Shown piece by piece: positions 54,701 to 63,100 of a stretch of DNA of 64,000 bases. The stretch is from Saxidomus purpurata. Taxonomy: Eukaryota; Mollusca; Bivalvia; Venerida; Veneridae. The notes under the pieces are model-generated. The model saw nothing but the letters and a program-made list of their open reading frames with translations. It was not told the DNA's origin and ran no database searches. The DNA is taken from assembly GCA_022818135.1 (NCBI GenBank), contig JAFMSR010000012.1, positions 32,797,624 through 32,861,623 on the forward strand, written 5' to 3'. How positions within the stretch are numbered: position 1 is the stretch's first letter; each line of letters opens with the position of its first letter. Position numbers and translations under genes: made by a program.

Positions 54701-55273
54701 TAGACCAGACACAACATATGACTGGATCACGTTCGATGAGCCAGGTGAAGACTCCAAAAGTAAAGACATCAAAGACGTGAGTGACATAATACCTGTGTAT
54801 GTTTAGTGTAATAGAAATACAGTCCACAGTCTAGTATAGCTTGGTAAATACTTATTTCTTTAATGAAATGAATACTAGTAGATAATTCTCTACAGGCGTC
54901 ATTTAACACGTGTAAAGTTCGATGCTAATTTTATAATTAACAGAATGAACAGAATGACTATATGCGTCTTACCAAAAAGCAGAATGATTACGAAAAGCTG
55001 AACAGCGTGCAGAAAAGTCAACCTGACAGAAATTTTAGGCCGTCTGCATTGCCAAACGAGAATCAAACAATGTCGGACATGAGTTGGAACGGAAGTTCAC
55101 AGATTATGGATGATTACTTGTCACCTGTTACAGATACTGAAAAGGCAGTAACTGACGAAGATTTCAACAATCCGGTCTATGTTGGCGATTCAACCGAAAA
55201 CAACACCAACCCATATTTGCATCCCTTTAACCAAATTCCTACTATCACTTTTTCACCCCAAGAATTAATATAA
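15645..55273 (+). CDS. LDL-receptor-family type I membrane protein, LDLa-free, 20 exons
   Basis: Exons: 15645-15717, 32258-32729, 33782-34034, 40110-40260, 40987-41097, 43492-43641, 45746-45902, 46120-46260, 47148-47262, 48024-48183, 48677-48796, 49950-50174, 50434-50620, 51492-51622, 52383-52536, 53071-53189, 53511-53642, 53965-54163, 54590-54776, 54944-55273. Joined they give 3567 nt with no stop until the end, encoding 1188 residues; all 19 junctions agree in phase. Order: signal peptide (1-21), propeller 1 (25-316), EGF1 (317-353), propeller 2 (354-594), EGF2 (595-634), propeller 3 (635-906), EGF3 (907-950), Thr/Ser-rich stalk (951-982), membrane helix (about 992-1015), cytoplasmic tail with FNNPVY at 1153-1158. 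The family takes up or senses extracellular ligands at the cell surface. LRP5/6 have four propellers plus LDLa repeats; this protein has three and none, so I give no gene symbol. Exon 1 is the least certain part because it lies 16.5 kb from exon 2. Confidence 0.9.
15718..17980. other. Receptor intron 1, left part, no gene recognised
   Basis: The first 2.3 kb of the 16.5-kb intron 15718-32257. I looked for LDL-receptor class A exons (Cys-rich with an SDE-type motif) here and further along the intron and saw none. Confidence 0.5.
17985..18640 (+). mobile_element. tRNA-carrying dispersed repeat, copy 1
   Basis: About 650 bp closely resemble 49215-49850 in the same orientation. Shared blocks include cttttcaaccgccaatgaaa, gtcaataaaatactc, gtgaataacggtcaata and cattttgcgcctt. 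The tRNA-like part, clear in the other copy, is decayed here (near 18425-18490). Confidence 0.85.
18850..22010 (+). mobile_element. Dead LINE (non-LTR retrotransposon), internally deleted
   Basis: Broken coding blocks appear in order: endonuclease C-terminus (SYSDAHNP at about 19095), a linker (ESNPSKYWTILRGD), the RT entry block (GLKNNKA; PENYRPITLLSCL at about 20000-20040), QADFRK and LFVLNRLI after an inserted element, then LYADDIVIFAKNSEELQ near 20735, a thumb region (LPILHYGCVVWGFHSG), and a C-terminal CTFCNKLEDEYHFF. The RT core between LFVLNRLI and LYADD is missing, only some 50 bases remaining. Stops and frameshifts are frequent. It lies in receptor intron 1 in the sense orientation. 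The endonuclease-plus-RT layout fits Jockey/CR1-type elements, but I did not fix the clade. Confidence 0.88.
20085..20554. mobile_element. 470-bp inverted-repeat (MITE-like) element inside the LINE
   Basis: The left arm starts tatactaaacgaaac; the right arm is its reverse complement and ends gtttcgtttagtata. The arms stay recognisably complementary for about 130 bp (left 20085-20215, right 20425-20554), through a cacctgcctt block and an agctttcg.tgcacaaaagc block. There is no coding capacity. It splits the LINE frame between the RT entry block and the IESNNLLNN segment, so it inserted after the LINE. TA repeats at the ends fit a TA target site but are too short to be sure. Confidence 0.88.
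22020..25440. other. Receptor intron 1, middle part, no gene recognised
   Basis: Strongly AT-rich, with no supported gene, RNA or repeat that I could assign. Confidence 0.5.
25441..25515 (-). mobile_element. tRNA-like sequence (SINE head or tRNA pseudogene)
   Basis: On the minus strand, gttagcttagtcgggagagc matches an A box and gggttcgagcccc a B box, at tRNA-like spacing with a T-stem that pairs. The acceptor arms do not pair cleanly, so a SINE head is more likely than a working tRNA. Confidence 0.6.
25763..25847 (+). mobile_element. tRNA-like sequence, opposite orientation
   Basis: The stretch aatggcgtagtggatcagg looks like an A box region, then a possible anticodon stem (ggactacaaatcc), then taggttcgagtcttccc as a B box. 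It faces away from the tRNA-like unit 250 bp to its left. It is degenerate, most likely a SINE head. Confidence 0.5.
26060..26440 (-). repeat. Dispersed tandem repeat, two units, minus orientation
   Basis: Two units of about 150 bp share gacattgacctacaaaattgg-like, gcggcatcacgac and ggcaaagttatagcc blocks. They are closed by a gacggacggactgacgg run and ccgaaagggcgacacaaa. The same family is present in the other orientation at 30160-30745. Confidence 0.9.
26612..26800 (+). mobile_element. SINE-like repeat, family A
   Basis: A tRNA-like head (ggtgaagtggttatagaagc, then gggatcgagccccgc) precedes the family A body (tttatgtgagcaagttggca, then ttagataaactgtccgcc). The tail is truncated compared with 7895-8131. 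Confidence 0.7.
27740..27812 (-). mobile_element. tRNA-like remnant
   Basis: On the minus strand aaggtagagcgtcgtacacc is followed by ggaggtcgcggttcaaatc, which includes a good B box. The A box is only partly preserved. Confidence 0.4.
27820..30155. other. Receptor intron 1, right part, no gene recognised
   Basis: No supported gene. Small direct repeats only: cgctcgctac two and a half times near 29388-29412, and gtgacatttacaataat twice near 29476 and 29520. Confidence 0.5.
30160..30745 (+). repeat. Dispersed tandem repeat, three units, plus orientation
   Basis: It begins tgtcgccctttcggagaaaa and a gtccgtcggtacgtcggta run, then three units of about 150 bp with ggctataactttgcc, cttcatcaaactt, gcttatgacaaaa and gtaggtcaaggtcatatttg. 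It is inverted relative to 26060-26440. Confidence 0.9.
31195..31345 (+). mobile_element. tRNA-like SINE remnant
   Basis: The stretch ggcttcgtggtgtagggattg is followed by atgggtacgaactcccgtgg, in the spacing of A and B boxes, then an unrelated body. It is degenerate. Confidence 0.45.
32258..40260 (+). CDS. Receptor exons 2-4: first YWTD propeller
   Basis: Exons 32258-32729, 33782-34034 and 40110-40260 encode residues 25-316. Blade motifs are IYWTDH, MFWSDV, IVWVDS and MIGVTD, each ahead of the usual next-strand pattern (KIERASLSG, VETANFDG). In exon 2 two AG acceptors compete at 32243 and 32257; only the second keeps the phase from exon 1. Exon 3 ends CAG before gcgagt, a GC donor: the only nearby GT (34039) would put a stop into exon 4. 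Exon 4 ends in phase 1 before a weak gtttga donor. Confidence 0.92.
34394..36990 (+). mobile_element. LINE remnant in receptor intron 3, 5'-truncated
   Basis: Broken ORF2 blocks in order: GEKPSSYFCNLENRNY at the left end, KNWRPISLLNVSYKIAS (near 34880-34930), FDFVTAFDSLSW-like (near 35090), GCRQSDPLFPYI (near 35260-35300), SQYADDTAMLLNG (YADD catalytic box, near 35395), FKLLGVNF, WSRRIITPFGR, then after a frameshift ENGGIRVVNLETF and WLRRYLN, and a terminal CTFCHTQGETIQHLF near 36630-36670. Stops and frameshifts kill it. It lies in sense orientation, some 360 bp after the non-canonical donor of exon 3. It is a different family from the LINE in intron 1. L1-like is my guess from the order of blocks. 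Confidence 0.9.
37071..37566 (+). repeat. Dispersed tandem repeat, about 175-bp units, plus orientation
   Basis: It begins tgcccccgaaggttggcatg and a gtccgtccg-rich run, then three partial units with cacattcgtgtccggactg, gtcatgcattgaagg, tctagcacatcaagacgac and caaaggtcaaggtcacac. It is the same family as 3630-4213 but inverted. It directly follows the LINE. Confidence 0.92.
37570..40100. other. Receptor intron 3, right part, no gene recognised
   Basis: AT-rich sequence; no supported gene or repeat family that I could name. Confidence 0.5.
40987..41097 (+). CDS. Receptor exon 5: first EGF-like domain
   Basis: A phase 1-1 exon of 37 codons with six cysteines in EGF order, ending in the CMC...EGFKL pattern seen in the EGF modules that pack against YWTD propellers. 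Donor gtaaat. Confidence 0.92.
41098..43491. other. Receptor intron 5, no gene recognised
   Basis: A 94-codon plus-strand frame at 41999-42283 is open, but it has no recognised motif and no acceptor that would fit the phase-1 frame of the flanking exons. I treat it as chance. Confidence 0.5.
43492..48183 (+). CDS. Receptor exons 6-10: second propeller
   Basis: Exons 43492-43641, 45746-45902, 46120-46260, 47148-47262 and 48024-48183 encode residues 354-594. This propeller is the most diverged: its blade motifs read LVWSNS, VYWCMG, MFWISG, LYFIDA and LVVADN, so the YWTD signature is mostly eroded although the next strands are kept (KIEKAELAG). At 241 residues it is shorter than the other two (292 and 272). 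Exon 10 is entered from a tandem array that repeats its own splice acceptor, and leaves by a weak gttggt donor that is required by phase. Confidence 0.9.
44230..44730 (+). mobile_element. LINE ORF2 C-terminal remnant in receptor intron 6
   Basis: Broken frames read HLGVFF near 44345, then HIEYICK and NMMKKLKFNL, then TSLYFNSFLPSVLREWINL and YYGSRRPQIFHTRPMTKC up to about 44690. The last part resembles the fragment at 5420-6000, so both probably belong to one LINE family. Confidence 0.8.
46764..46943 (+). repeat. 90-bp tandem duplication
   Basis: Two near-identical 90-base copies begin cttgagttatgacttagg and end gggggataataatgaca. Each contains a gacggatagacggacgg run. Because 90 is a multiple of three, an open frame runs through both copies; it is not a gene. 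Confidence 0.95.
47610..48023 (+). repeat. 55-bp minisatellite carrying copies of a splice acceptor
   Basis: Eight units start at about 47616, 47671, 47726, 47781, 47837, 47892, 47947 and 48001. Each reads approximately catggaactacattcctgt, then tacagaattacc, then a tttctacagatttcattgttt block. The last unit runs straight into exon 10: its ctgttacag is the real acceptor and aattacc the first bases of the exon. Units 4, 5 and 6 keep an AG at the same place; unit 7 has lost it and units 1-3 read caaag. All three forward frames are mostly open across it, which explains the long open frames here. Confidence 0.93.
48677..48796 (+). CDS. Receptor exon 11: second EGF-like domain
   Basis: A phase 1-1 exon of 40 codons with six cysteines (PCAILNGDCEHIC, then ICRCEYGF). 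The wording is very close to LRP-type EGF domains. Donor gtaacg. Confidence 0.93.
49215..49850 (+). mobile_element. tRNA-carrying dispersed repeat, copy 2
   Basis: It resembles 17985-18640 over its length. At 49631-49715 it holds a good tRNA-like unit: aatagctcagtcggcgcagc as A box and atgggttcgcatccttgtc as B box. This points to a SINE or tRNA-derived element with a long body on its 5' side. It lies in receptor intron 11 in sense orientation. Confidence 0.85.
49950..53189 (+). CDS. Receptor exons 12-16: third propeller
   Basis: Exons 49950-50174, 50434-50620, 51492-51622, 52383-52536 and 53071-53189 encode residues 635-906. Blade motifs are LLVTDW, VIWSSN, IYYTAN, LLFWTDY, LYVTDG and LYYTAW: six blades can be counted. 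The strands between include AIDYTSGN and VWPNGLAID, classic for this fold. The exon 13 acceptor (ttatttctaag) was chosen because it is the only one that restores the reading frame between a stop and AIDYTSGN. Confidence 0.93.
53511..53642 (+). CDS. Receptor exon 17: third EGF-like domain
   Basis: A phase 1-1 exon of 44 codons with six cysteines (GCLPNNGHGQCSTFC, then TCSCEDG). It closes the last propeller-EGF module before the stalk. Donor gtaagc. Confidence 0.93.
53965..55273 (+). CDS. Receptor exons 18-20: stalk, membrane helix, cytoplasmic tail
   Basis: Exons 53965-54163, 54590-54776 and 54944-55273. Exon 18 begins with a stalk in which 22 of 32 residues are Thr or Ser, a mucin-like site for O-linked sugar. 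It then gives a helix (GFIVLVAIAVIVVLIVI) stopped by KRRSGRR, which fixes a type I topology. The tail of about 173 residues carries FNNPVY (55163-55180), the FxNPxY signal bound by PTB-domain clathrin adaptors in LDL receptors. It also carries the tyrosine site DDYLSPV and ends in ELI, which would fit a class III PDZ ligand; that last point is speculative. Confidence 0.92.
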
Positions 55274-55385
55274 CAAAGCAGTTGGTTTGGATACCGGATT
55301 ATTTAAGGCAGATGTAGTTTCCTATTTGTTATGACTCCCTTTTCATCATAGCATTCCTTAAACAGTACTACTTAATCAGGGTGTA

Positions 55386-55391
55386 AATAAA
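55386..55391 (+). terminator. Polyadenylation signal of the receptor gene
   Basis: AATAAA about 110 bases after the stop codon, the first such hexamer after the gene in the sense direction. Confidence 0.5.
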
Positions 55392-56089
55392 ATAGTCGTT
55401 GTGAACGTTCGTAAAAGCAACATTGCTAAGAATAATACCAGAACTTGAAGTGTTGCAGAATGCTTAATGTTAAACCAATTTGTTGTGCCGAAGGCCACTG
55501 ACTTCTAAGCGAACCGACGGGAGGGTTGGAGCTCAGTACTGATCTTTTTAGATAAACAACAAACCTGCACATGTACATGGAAACGGGAAGTTAATCCCAA
55601 ACAAAACATTGTTTGTCGCAAAGAAGGCATGTACTTTATTTTTGTGTTATTATTGAATAATTATTAGCTGAAGAAGTTTTACAAAAGTCCGATGTCTAAT
55701 ATAGCATATTATTCAAATGCAACTAGAATACTAGTAATACACAATATCATAGATATTTATTATGAAAACAGCAAGCTCAAATCCTGAAATAATAGAAGAC
55801 TAAAAGGCACAACTTCGAAGAAGCCGTCTATTTCCATCACAAACAGACGTCTAAAGGTTACCTTATATTTAATATGATATGGAATTACATGTTGCATGTG
55901 TTTTTAGATTTCAGAGATGTATGAGGATACGGTGTCTGTACAAATTGTGCTTTTGTTTTATTATTCTACTATGCTAACAGGTCAATATATCACATATTTG
56001 TTTGAGTAACCATTAATTACCGTCGTATTTCTGCACAAAATAATATTTCAGACGTCATGTTACATTTTTATATCTCTGAAACGAAGTTA

Positions 56090-56300
56090 AGGAGGTATGT
56101 AGGAGTCATCAGGTCGTTGGTCGGTCAGTCAGTCGGTCGGTTGTATTTTCCTTGTCCGGATCATATCTTTAAAACTTAACTGGTTGGAATTCAATACAAC
56201 TTCATACAATAGTACAAATGAGAGGAAGTGCAGTGTATAAGAACCATAACTATATCTTGATAAATTACAGAGATATTTATAAGAACCATATCTCTGTTTT
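56090..56300. repeat. Remnant of a dispersed repeat with a GGTCGGTCAGTC run
   Basis: A cggtcagtcagtcggtcgg run followed by atcatatctttaaaacttaactgg resembles the style of the other dispersed repeats in the window, but is a different family. A gaaccata phrase recurs within it. Confidence 0.5.
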
Positions 56301-56564
56301 AGTGGGTTTTTTTCAAGGTATTCTGTTACAAACTTCTTCAGTTGATAAAGCGGTCTTTGGGGACATCAATCACATTTAGTGATAGGTTTAAATTTTATAC
56401 TATTACTCGGACAAATTAACCTGATCCTCCTGACCTCTATTAGTATAATTTCACGGTCGATTTAGTGGCTATATTCATCTTCGGCTTTTATTTTACAAAT
56501 ATGCACGAGAAAACTTATATAAAAGAATTGATAAATATCGTTCAGACCGAAGCATAATATCAAT

Positions 56565-56660
56565 CACGCAGATAGCTCAGTTATAAACCAGGTCTGTTTT
56601 TCTTCATTAATAATCTGTACCTCGTGTGTTCGAGTTATACCAACGAAAGTGTAAAGTCTT
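56565..56660 (+). mobile_element. tRNA-like SINE remnant
   Basis: The stretch agatagctcagttataaacc fits an A box, and cgtgtgttcgagttatacc a B box. It is degenerate. Confidence 0.45.
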
Positions 56661-59600
56661 TTGTATTCAGGTTTAGCCCATTTAATGTTTTTAACTGTAT
56701 TTTTAGGCATATATTATTATTTCATGTTACTCATATTTTTACATTTTATTTTTTTTAAAGAAATACAAGCATCGTGATGCTCGTGCATTCCGTATTCGAC
56801 TGTTTTCCGTTTACATACCATATAAGGTCAATTAAAATACAAATTAAAAAACATAAATAACTTAACGTGATTCGAACCCTCGTATTTTTTATGATATCTA
56901 GTCACTAAATCTGCACTTTGCACGCTAACTTCTTGTCTACGACTAACAATACTTCTCTAGTCGTTCATTAACACTACACAAACAATTTTTAACCGTCGAG
57001 AAGTTCCGTATTTGGTACGAAAAGAACCGTTACCACACGAAATGCTCACGGAAATTGATTTATTCAGCACAATCACAGAATAACATATTCATGCATAAAG
57101 GTCAGGATCAGGTTAATTTGTCTAGACGTGCAAAATGCCATACATAGGTAATATCATAATGTTACATTTTTCAAATTTATTTCATGTTTAAAATGTAATA
57201 CCCATTTTAAAAATATATATAAAACTCGGTTAAACGCACACATTTGTCCGATTTACACATTTGTCCGATTATAATTGCCTTATTTTCTGAGATAAATTCT
57301 TTGACTTCATGACTTTTTAAAAGCATGACAAAAGACTGTCAGAAAAGAATTATTGTCAACAGTAATCAAAATCTAACAGTACGGTTGAAAAGTACGTTTG
57401 CAAAAGTGGAATAACTGAAAGCATGTATAATATGTTATATACCCAGTTATATTGGATAGATCTGAAATTCGTTGTAATGGGATTTCAAATAAACGTATTA
57501 CTTTCGAAAACAAATTGAAAAGTTGATTAACATTAGCTAATTCAGGTATAAGTTTCATCACGCTGTTAACCGTTGACACAATTAAACTTAAAAAATTATT
57601 CTTCCAGTCTTTAGTATATTTTTATTGATACGAATTTCGTTGAATTCCCAAGGTCCCAATGAGAACATATAGAGAAAGAGAGTTAAACTGTATCTCTGTT
57701 TAATGTAAACCAATGTAGTGATTACGTATATTTGCAGCTACTTCTTACGATTGATAAAACTAGATACAAATTCAAGATTAGTCAAATAGTTTCTCAGAAT
57801 ACTATCGCTACAGAATATATATCAATCCATATCTGCTTCTTTAGATTTGGTACCAGGGTTCGTCATGATGAAATTCTTAATTGGCTCTGATGGAAGAAAA
57901 TAGGTGTGCCTGAATCTGAAAAGTTAAAATTTCGTAGAACATGACTTTTGGTGTTTCATTTTAGCAAAAGATTGCTTATTCTGAATACGTTGCTTATTTT
58001 ATATACACATCAATTCATTAAAGTTGGGTATGTCCATACAAACGAATACAAGTACAGTCGTATATAAGTGCCATGCTAATTCTTCATTCAATGGCTCTAG
58101 ATACAAGTTCCAAACAATTATTTGCAGAAACTGTTTTAATGATGTGTCGAGCTAGCGACCTTTTCCATGACTGTAATTTTTGCATTGATTTCTACGTTTA
58201 GTTAAAAGATTCAAAGAAAGTGTTTTAATGAATTGCCGAGCTAGTGCTACTTTCAATGCAGTATTATTTTCTTGCTGAGTTACAGCTAACTGTACTGTAG
58301 TTTGTTGTGGTTGATACTTCAAATTGTACACTGAATATTTGAAATCCATGTATATAGTTGTAAAGTGTTGCTTTATTTTGTTTAAGATTAAATTACAATA
58401 ACTCATATACATTTAGAATTTAATAAATGCTATTTTGTAGAAAAAAAGTGTTGATTGGTTTGAAAATACTTTTATTTTCATTATTTCATGCACAGTATTG
58501 TAAGATAATAAGCCCCACGTATCAAGTAGGGAACTTTGTGCTAAGTAATAAACTCCCTTTTGAGTTACAGCTTGCATTTTACACTCCTAGAAATCCTAGA
58601 ATCTTTTGTTGAAAAATAACCTGTTGAAATAAATGTTTAAAATATAGGTTTCCCAAATATGATAAAATGATGGACCTGATCGCAACCCAAAAACTGTCTA
58701 CCACACCATACATGTATCTGCCCCGCTGATGTGACATAAGTCAATACTGCTACATGGCAAGATTAACCAAAGATTTTGTACCAAGAGTTTTCAATATTTG
58801 TTGCTTAAAAGAGAAAGATAATTATTGATGAAGAATAAGATACTAAACATATTGTTGTGCCCAATGTTAAGAAATACGAAGAAAATTTAAATCTAGATGA
58901 ATCTGAAATGCTTACAAATAAATTCGTAAAAACAGAAACCCTAAAACACACAATGTCTGCCACAGCAGGACTTAGCAATTGAGAAAACGCGCTCTACAAC
59001 ATAACAGGCCAGTCAGTGCTTATAAACGTTTCTTGAGCACAATCTCATGCTTAGAACAAAATCATGCTCAAGTTATATGGAGTAAAGTCAAGTTATATCT
59101 TTTTACGAACTCGGGTTCCATAACAATAATCAGAAAGTCTGTTCTTCATCGTATGTATATTTATATTACACCCAAATTTGTAAAAAAAGTATAACTTGAT
59201 CAGACTTCATATTACTTGAGCATGTTTTTTTATTGCACTGACTCACAAAAATCCAGAAGGTTGGACGCAATTCAGGGTCGATGTGGGTCAAAGACACTCA
59301 AGTAAATAGAAGAGAACAAATCAAAGCACCGGCCTGGTACTTAAAATAACGTCCGATCTAATTTTAACTATTTCGTAACTACATTAGCCGTCTATTAACC
59401 GATTGATAGCACATTCATCTGTTTTAAGATTTAAAAAATAAGCATCGGATAAATAGTAACGTCTGTAGTTTTATTTTTGTGAATGCAACTGGCTATGAAA
59501 ACTCACATCTGTTTGTCAATGTATTAGAATAATTGAGACATCAAAGTAAACAACGAATGGAATGAAATCGACAAAGGCGTCTGTAAACATCTTCTGTCAG

Positions 59601-59927
59601 AACAGGTGTCCTTAAATTCTTACGGTAGACGAAACACTACATGAGACACAGAAGATTGACAGCAGTCATTTGGAATTCCTAGTTCTATTAATCATAAAAG
59701 ATTTTTTAACTTTTGCAAACTCATACAAACGTGTTATTTAATCTGGAATTTAGGGGAACAAATCATTAAGAATGCCAATAAGACTTTTTAAATAGTAACT
59801 CTTCCAACATGATCGTGCAGAAACTGAACATACATGTACATAAAAGTCATTTCGGAAATGTTTTGTCATGTATGTAAATATAACTCGATATCTGGTATGA
59901 CTTCTATTACAAAACTATAATCTAAGT

Positions 59928-59933
59928 TTTATT
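59928..59933 (-). terminator. Polyadenylation signal of the P450 gene
   Basis: AATAAA on the minus strand, about 60 bases after the stop codon at 59996. Confidence 0.45.
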
Positions 59934-59995
59934 ACTTGCTAACAAAACGTTTGACACTCAATGTTCTATTTGAAAACTTCTTTCAACTTAAAGTA

Positions 59996-60183
59996 TTAAA
60001 GTCGAAGCTTTGCCACAATCTTGTACGGTTTTGGAGCGTGTACTAATCCAAACACGCCATCTACACGTGCCACTGAAAGTGTCTCGTTCTGTGGGCATTC
60101 TAGACGAAACTTTTGAACAAGTGCACCAAGAAAAAGCAACAGCTCCATCCGTGCCAATGACTCTCCGATACAGTTTCGCTTTC
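59996..60183 (-). CDS. P450 last exon: haem-binding loop and C-terminus
   Basis: It starts inside the Gly codon of FLGKRNCIGESLAR, the FxxGxRxCxG haem signature. The preceding exon supplies the first base of that codon (donor gtagga at 61081). It ends KPYKIVAKLRL and TAA. Confidence 0.95.
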
Positions 60184-63100
60184 CTGTAAGTATAAAGTCA
60201 CATATGCACAAACATGTATATTAGCAACAACAACAACAACATTATATAACAAACAAGAGTAAGTGTAAAGCACTCGAAAATCTTTTATTTAACTGCTGTT
60301 AAAACTTTAAGTAAACCATCGAACCTGTCTGATCTTAAGAATGGAATGGTTTCATGTTGCATAACAATATTATCAATCAGTATCAGTCAACAATGGTGAC
60401 TATAAAATTCATTTTAGAAATTGGCCAAAATCCCGAATTGGTTCAAACTTTAAAAAAAAGCTCCATACAATATTTTTCATTGTTATACTGTTGTTGACAT
60501 AATGCTTACGTTTTAAGATATTTAAAGACAAAATTAAAACGATAAATAAATAATTTTTTATAGTTCCTCCAATAGCTAAATATTTAAATATGCGTATTTA
60601 AACCATATGTTAAGCAAAACAGTGAGAAAAATATACAATATAGTTAGTACACGTTACAATAGCATTTTGAACATTCTTTGTATGATAAAGACGATAACAA
60701 TCAATTTATTTTAGTTATTTTGGGTTATATGTCCAGTTTGGGTTGTAGTCAAACGCTTTTTTACTTACTTACACGCATGAAACGAGTTTATATTAAATCT
60801 TCTATCTTGAAAAAATGCAGTATTTACAACAGAATTCGATTGTAGGACAATTGAAAGAATCTATATTGGTGTCAACGTGACGATTATATAAAAACAACGT
60901 CACTCAAAATGACCACATCCCTACAACACGTCCAAGAACCATCTGCGTGCTGAGCGGACATACACTAGTAATGCGGAAATGACCCTTAACTACAATCATT
61001 TAATCCAGTCCCTACTAAGAGATGAACAAACACGTATTAATATATCACATATCAAATAAGACAAGCAAATAAAACTCCTACCAAGAAAGAATGCTATCAT
61101 TTCATCACATTTCTTTAAGGTATTGTCTTCGTCAAGAAAGCGTTCCGGGCGGAAGTTTTCTGGGTCCTGCCAAATATCCGGATCACTGAATACCGAATCC
61201 AAATCAGGCATTATAACAGCGTGTTTTGGTATGGTGAATCCTTGAAAGGTAATATCTCTTGTCGTTGCATGTGCTCCGCTTGTTATTGTGATATTGCAGT
61301 ACCTTTAATATTTACATTCAACAATTACATGTTTGAGTAGTGGAACATATTCTTATTTTGTTATGAAGTAGACATTGTAACTAGTGAGACTGGTCTTAAA
61401 GAGAAAACAGGTACAGTACTACAAGCAAGCTTCGGGCGTGGTAATTTTAAACATAAAATGGAATTAAGTCTGATACATTTTCATTTATTATAATATATAG
61501 TAAAATATTAAAACACATCATTGCTTTCTAATAGTCTGTTTTCTTTATATTAACCAATCTTCTTTAGTGTTTTTTTACCTTAAAACCTCTAAATAAAATG
61601 CTTCAAGATATCCCAGCAAACTTTTATCTGCAACTGACGGGAGCCTCTGTACCCCTATACTGCTTGATATTTGTTTATACAATTTCTCTTGTATGTCTGG
61701 AAACTCCGCGAGACAGACTAAAGCCCAACGCATTGCAGATGTCGTTGTGTGCGAGCCACCAGCAAAAAGGTCACCAAGCAATCCAGACAACTGCTCCACT
61801 AATATTTAGAAAAAGAGGAAATATGAATTGCATCCTATTCATAATTTGATAAAATATTTTCAAACTAGGCGGGGTAACTGAATCATCCAGTTTATTTGCC
61901 AAAATAGTTTATTTTTAAACTCACGCTTCATCTTGGTCTTAAAGAATATCATCCCAAATCCCTCTGAGTTTTCAATATCATTTATGTTTTCTATGGTCTA
62001 AAGTCTCGAATATGTAGTACTTTTCGTTTGTTATCCTTGACTTGTCAGAAGTCTTAGTTAAAAACTAAACGAAATGCGCCATTCACTACTTCCTTCTAAA
62101 TTAAACTTGGAAAATAATCAATTTGATATACATAGTAATACTAATTTAGTAATATAAAATTTATCCTATAAATGAAAACATGCAGTTATAAATGATTGAA
62201 CACTTACAGCTCATTGTCGTATCTTGGTGAGCTTTTTCGATTCTCTTTAGTTCTTTTATGTAGGCACTTGTTAGGTCATTTACATCATTTTCATCATACT
62301 CCCTCACATGTTCGTCAATTATATCTTCTACGTACTCGAACACCTTATCGGCATTGCTTATCATCTTCTTACACTTCAGTGGGTCACCGGGTAGTTCTGC
62401 CATCCACGGAATAAGGTTAGCTAGACCAGCGGCAGATCTGAAAATAAAGTCCAAACAAGTATTATCAGCTCTCTGTCTGCAATGATGAAATAGTAATGTA
62501 ATTTCTTATTCCACACAGTTGCAGGTCCCGAGTTCCTAGCAAAGCCTTGCTCGGGTCTGTCTATACCCTGTAGTGAAAATTGAAACAAACAGTACAGATT
62601 GTAAATCATTGATTATACATACATTGAATTGTTTCCAATGACTGAGGCATGTGAAAAATATCTACAGCAATGTTTTTTATCTTCAACAAATCTACAGTTT
62701 ACCTCTTTGCATAATCATTTTGAATTACAAGTTCAGAAAATGAAGAAAAACAATATCTGAGAAAATTTACAGAAGTTGCATTCTTATGCCAAAATCTAAA
62801 AAAAAAACGATTTATTTAGTTGTAAATTTCTTCAATACGTTCATTTAACAATGATTTTAGCACTTTACTGGTAATGGTACATATTCGTACCAAATCATTT
62901 AAGATAGCGACAACTTACTCCATATTTTCGTCAATTACTTTGACCATCCCAAGAAATCGCGGATCATCATGTTTAAACTGTCCTTTGAACAGAATAAAAC
63001 ATATCACATTAGCAACATGTGTGCTAATAATATCCTTGGGATCGAAGGCTTCACCGTTGAAATCTTCTACTTCCGAGACGAACGCCTTAGCCTCCTCATG

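Larger units (their letters stand above)
55400..59920. other. Intergenic region between receptor and P450
   Basis: The two genes converge here (plus and minus strand). I see no gene. The region holds a few decayed repeats, listed separately. Confidence 0.55.
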
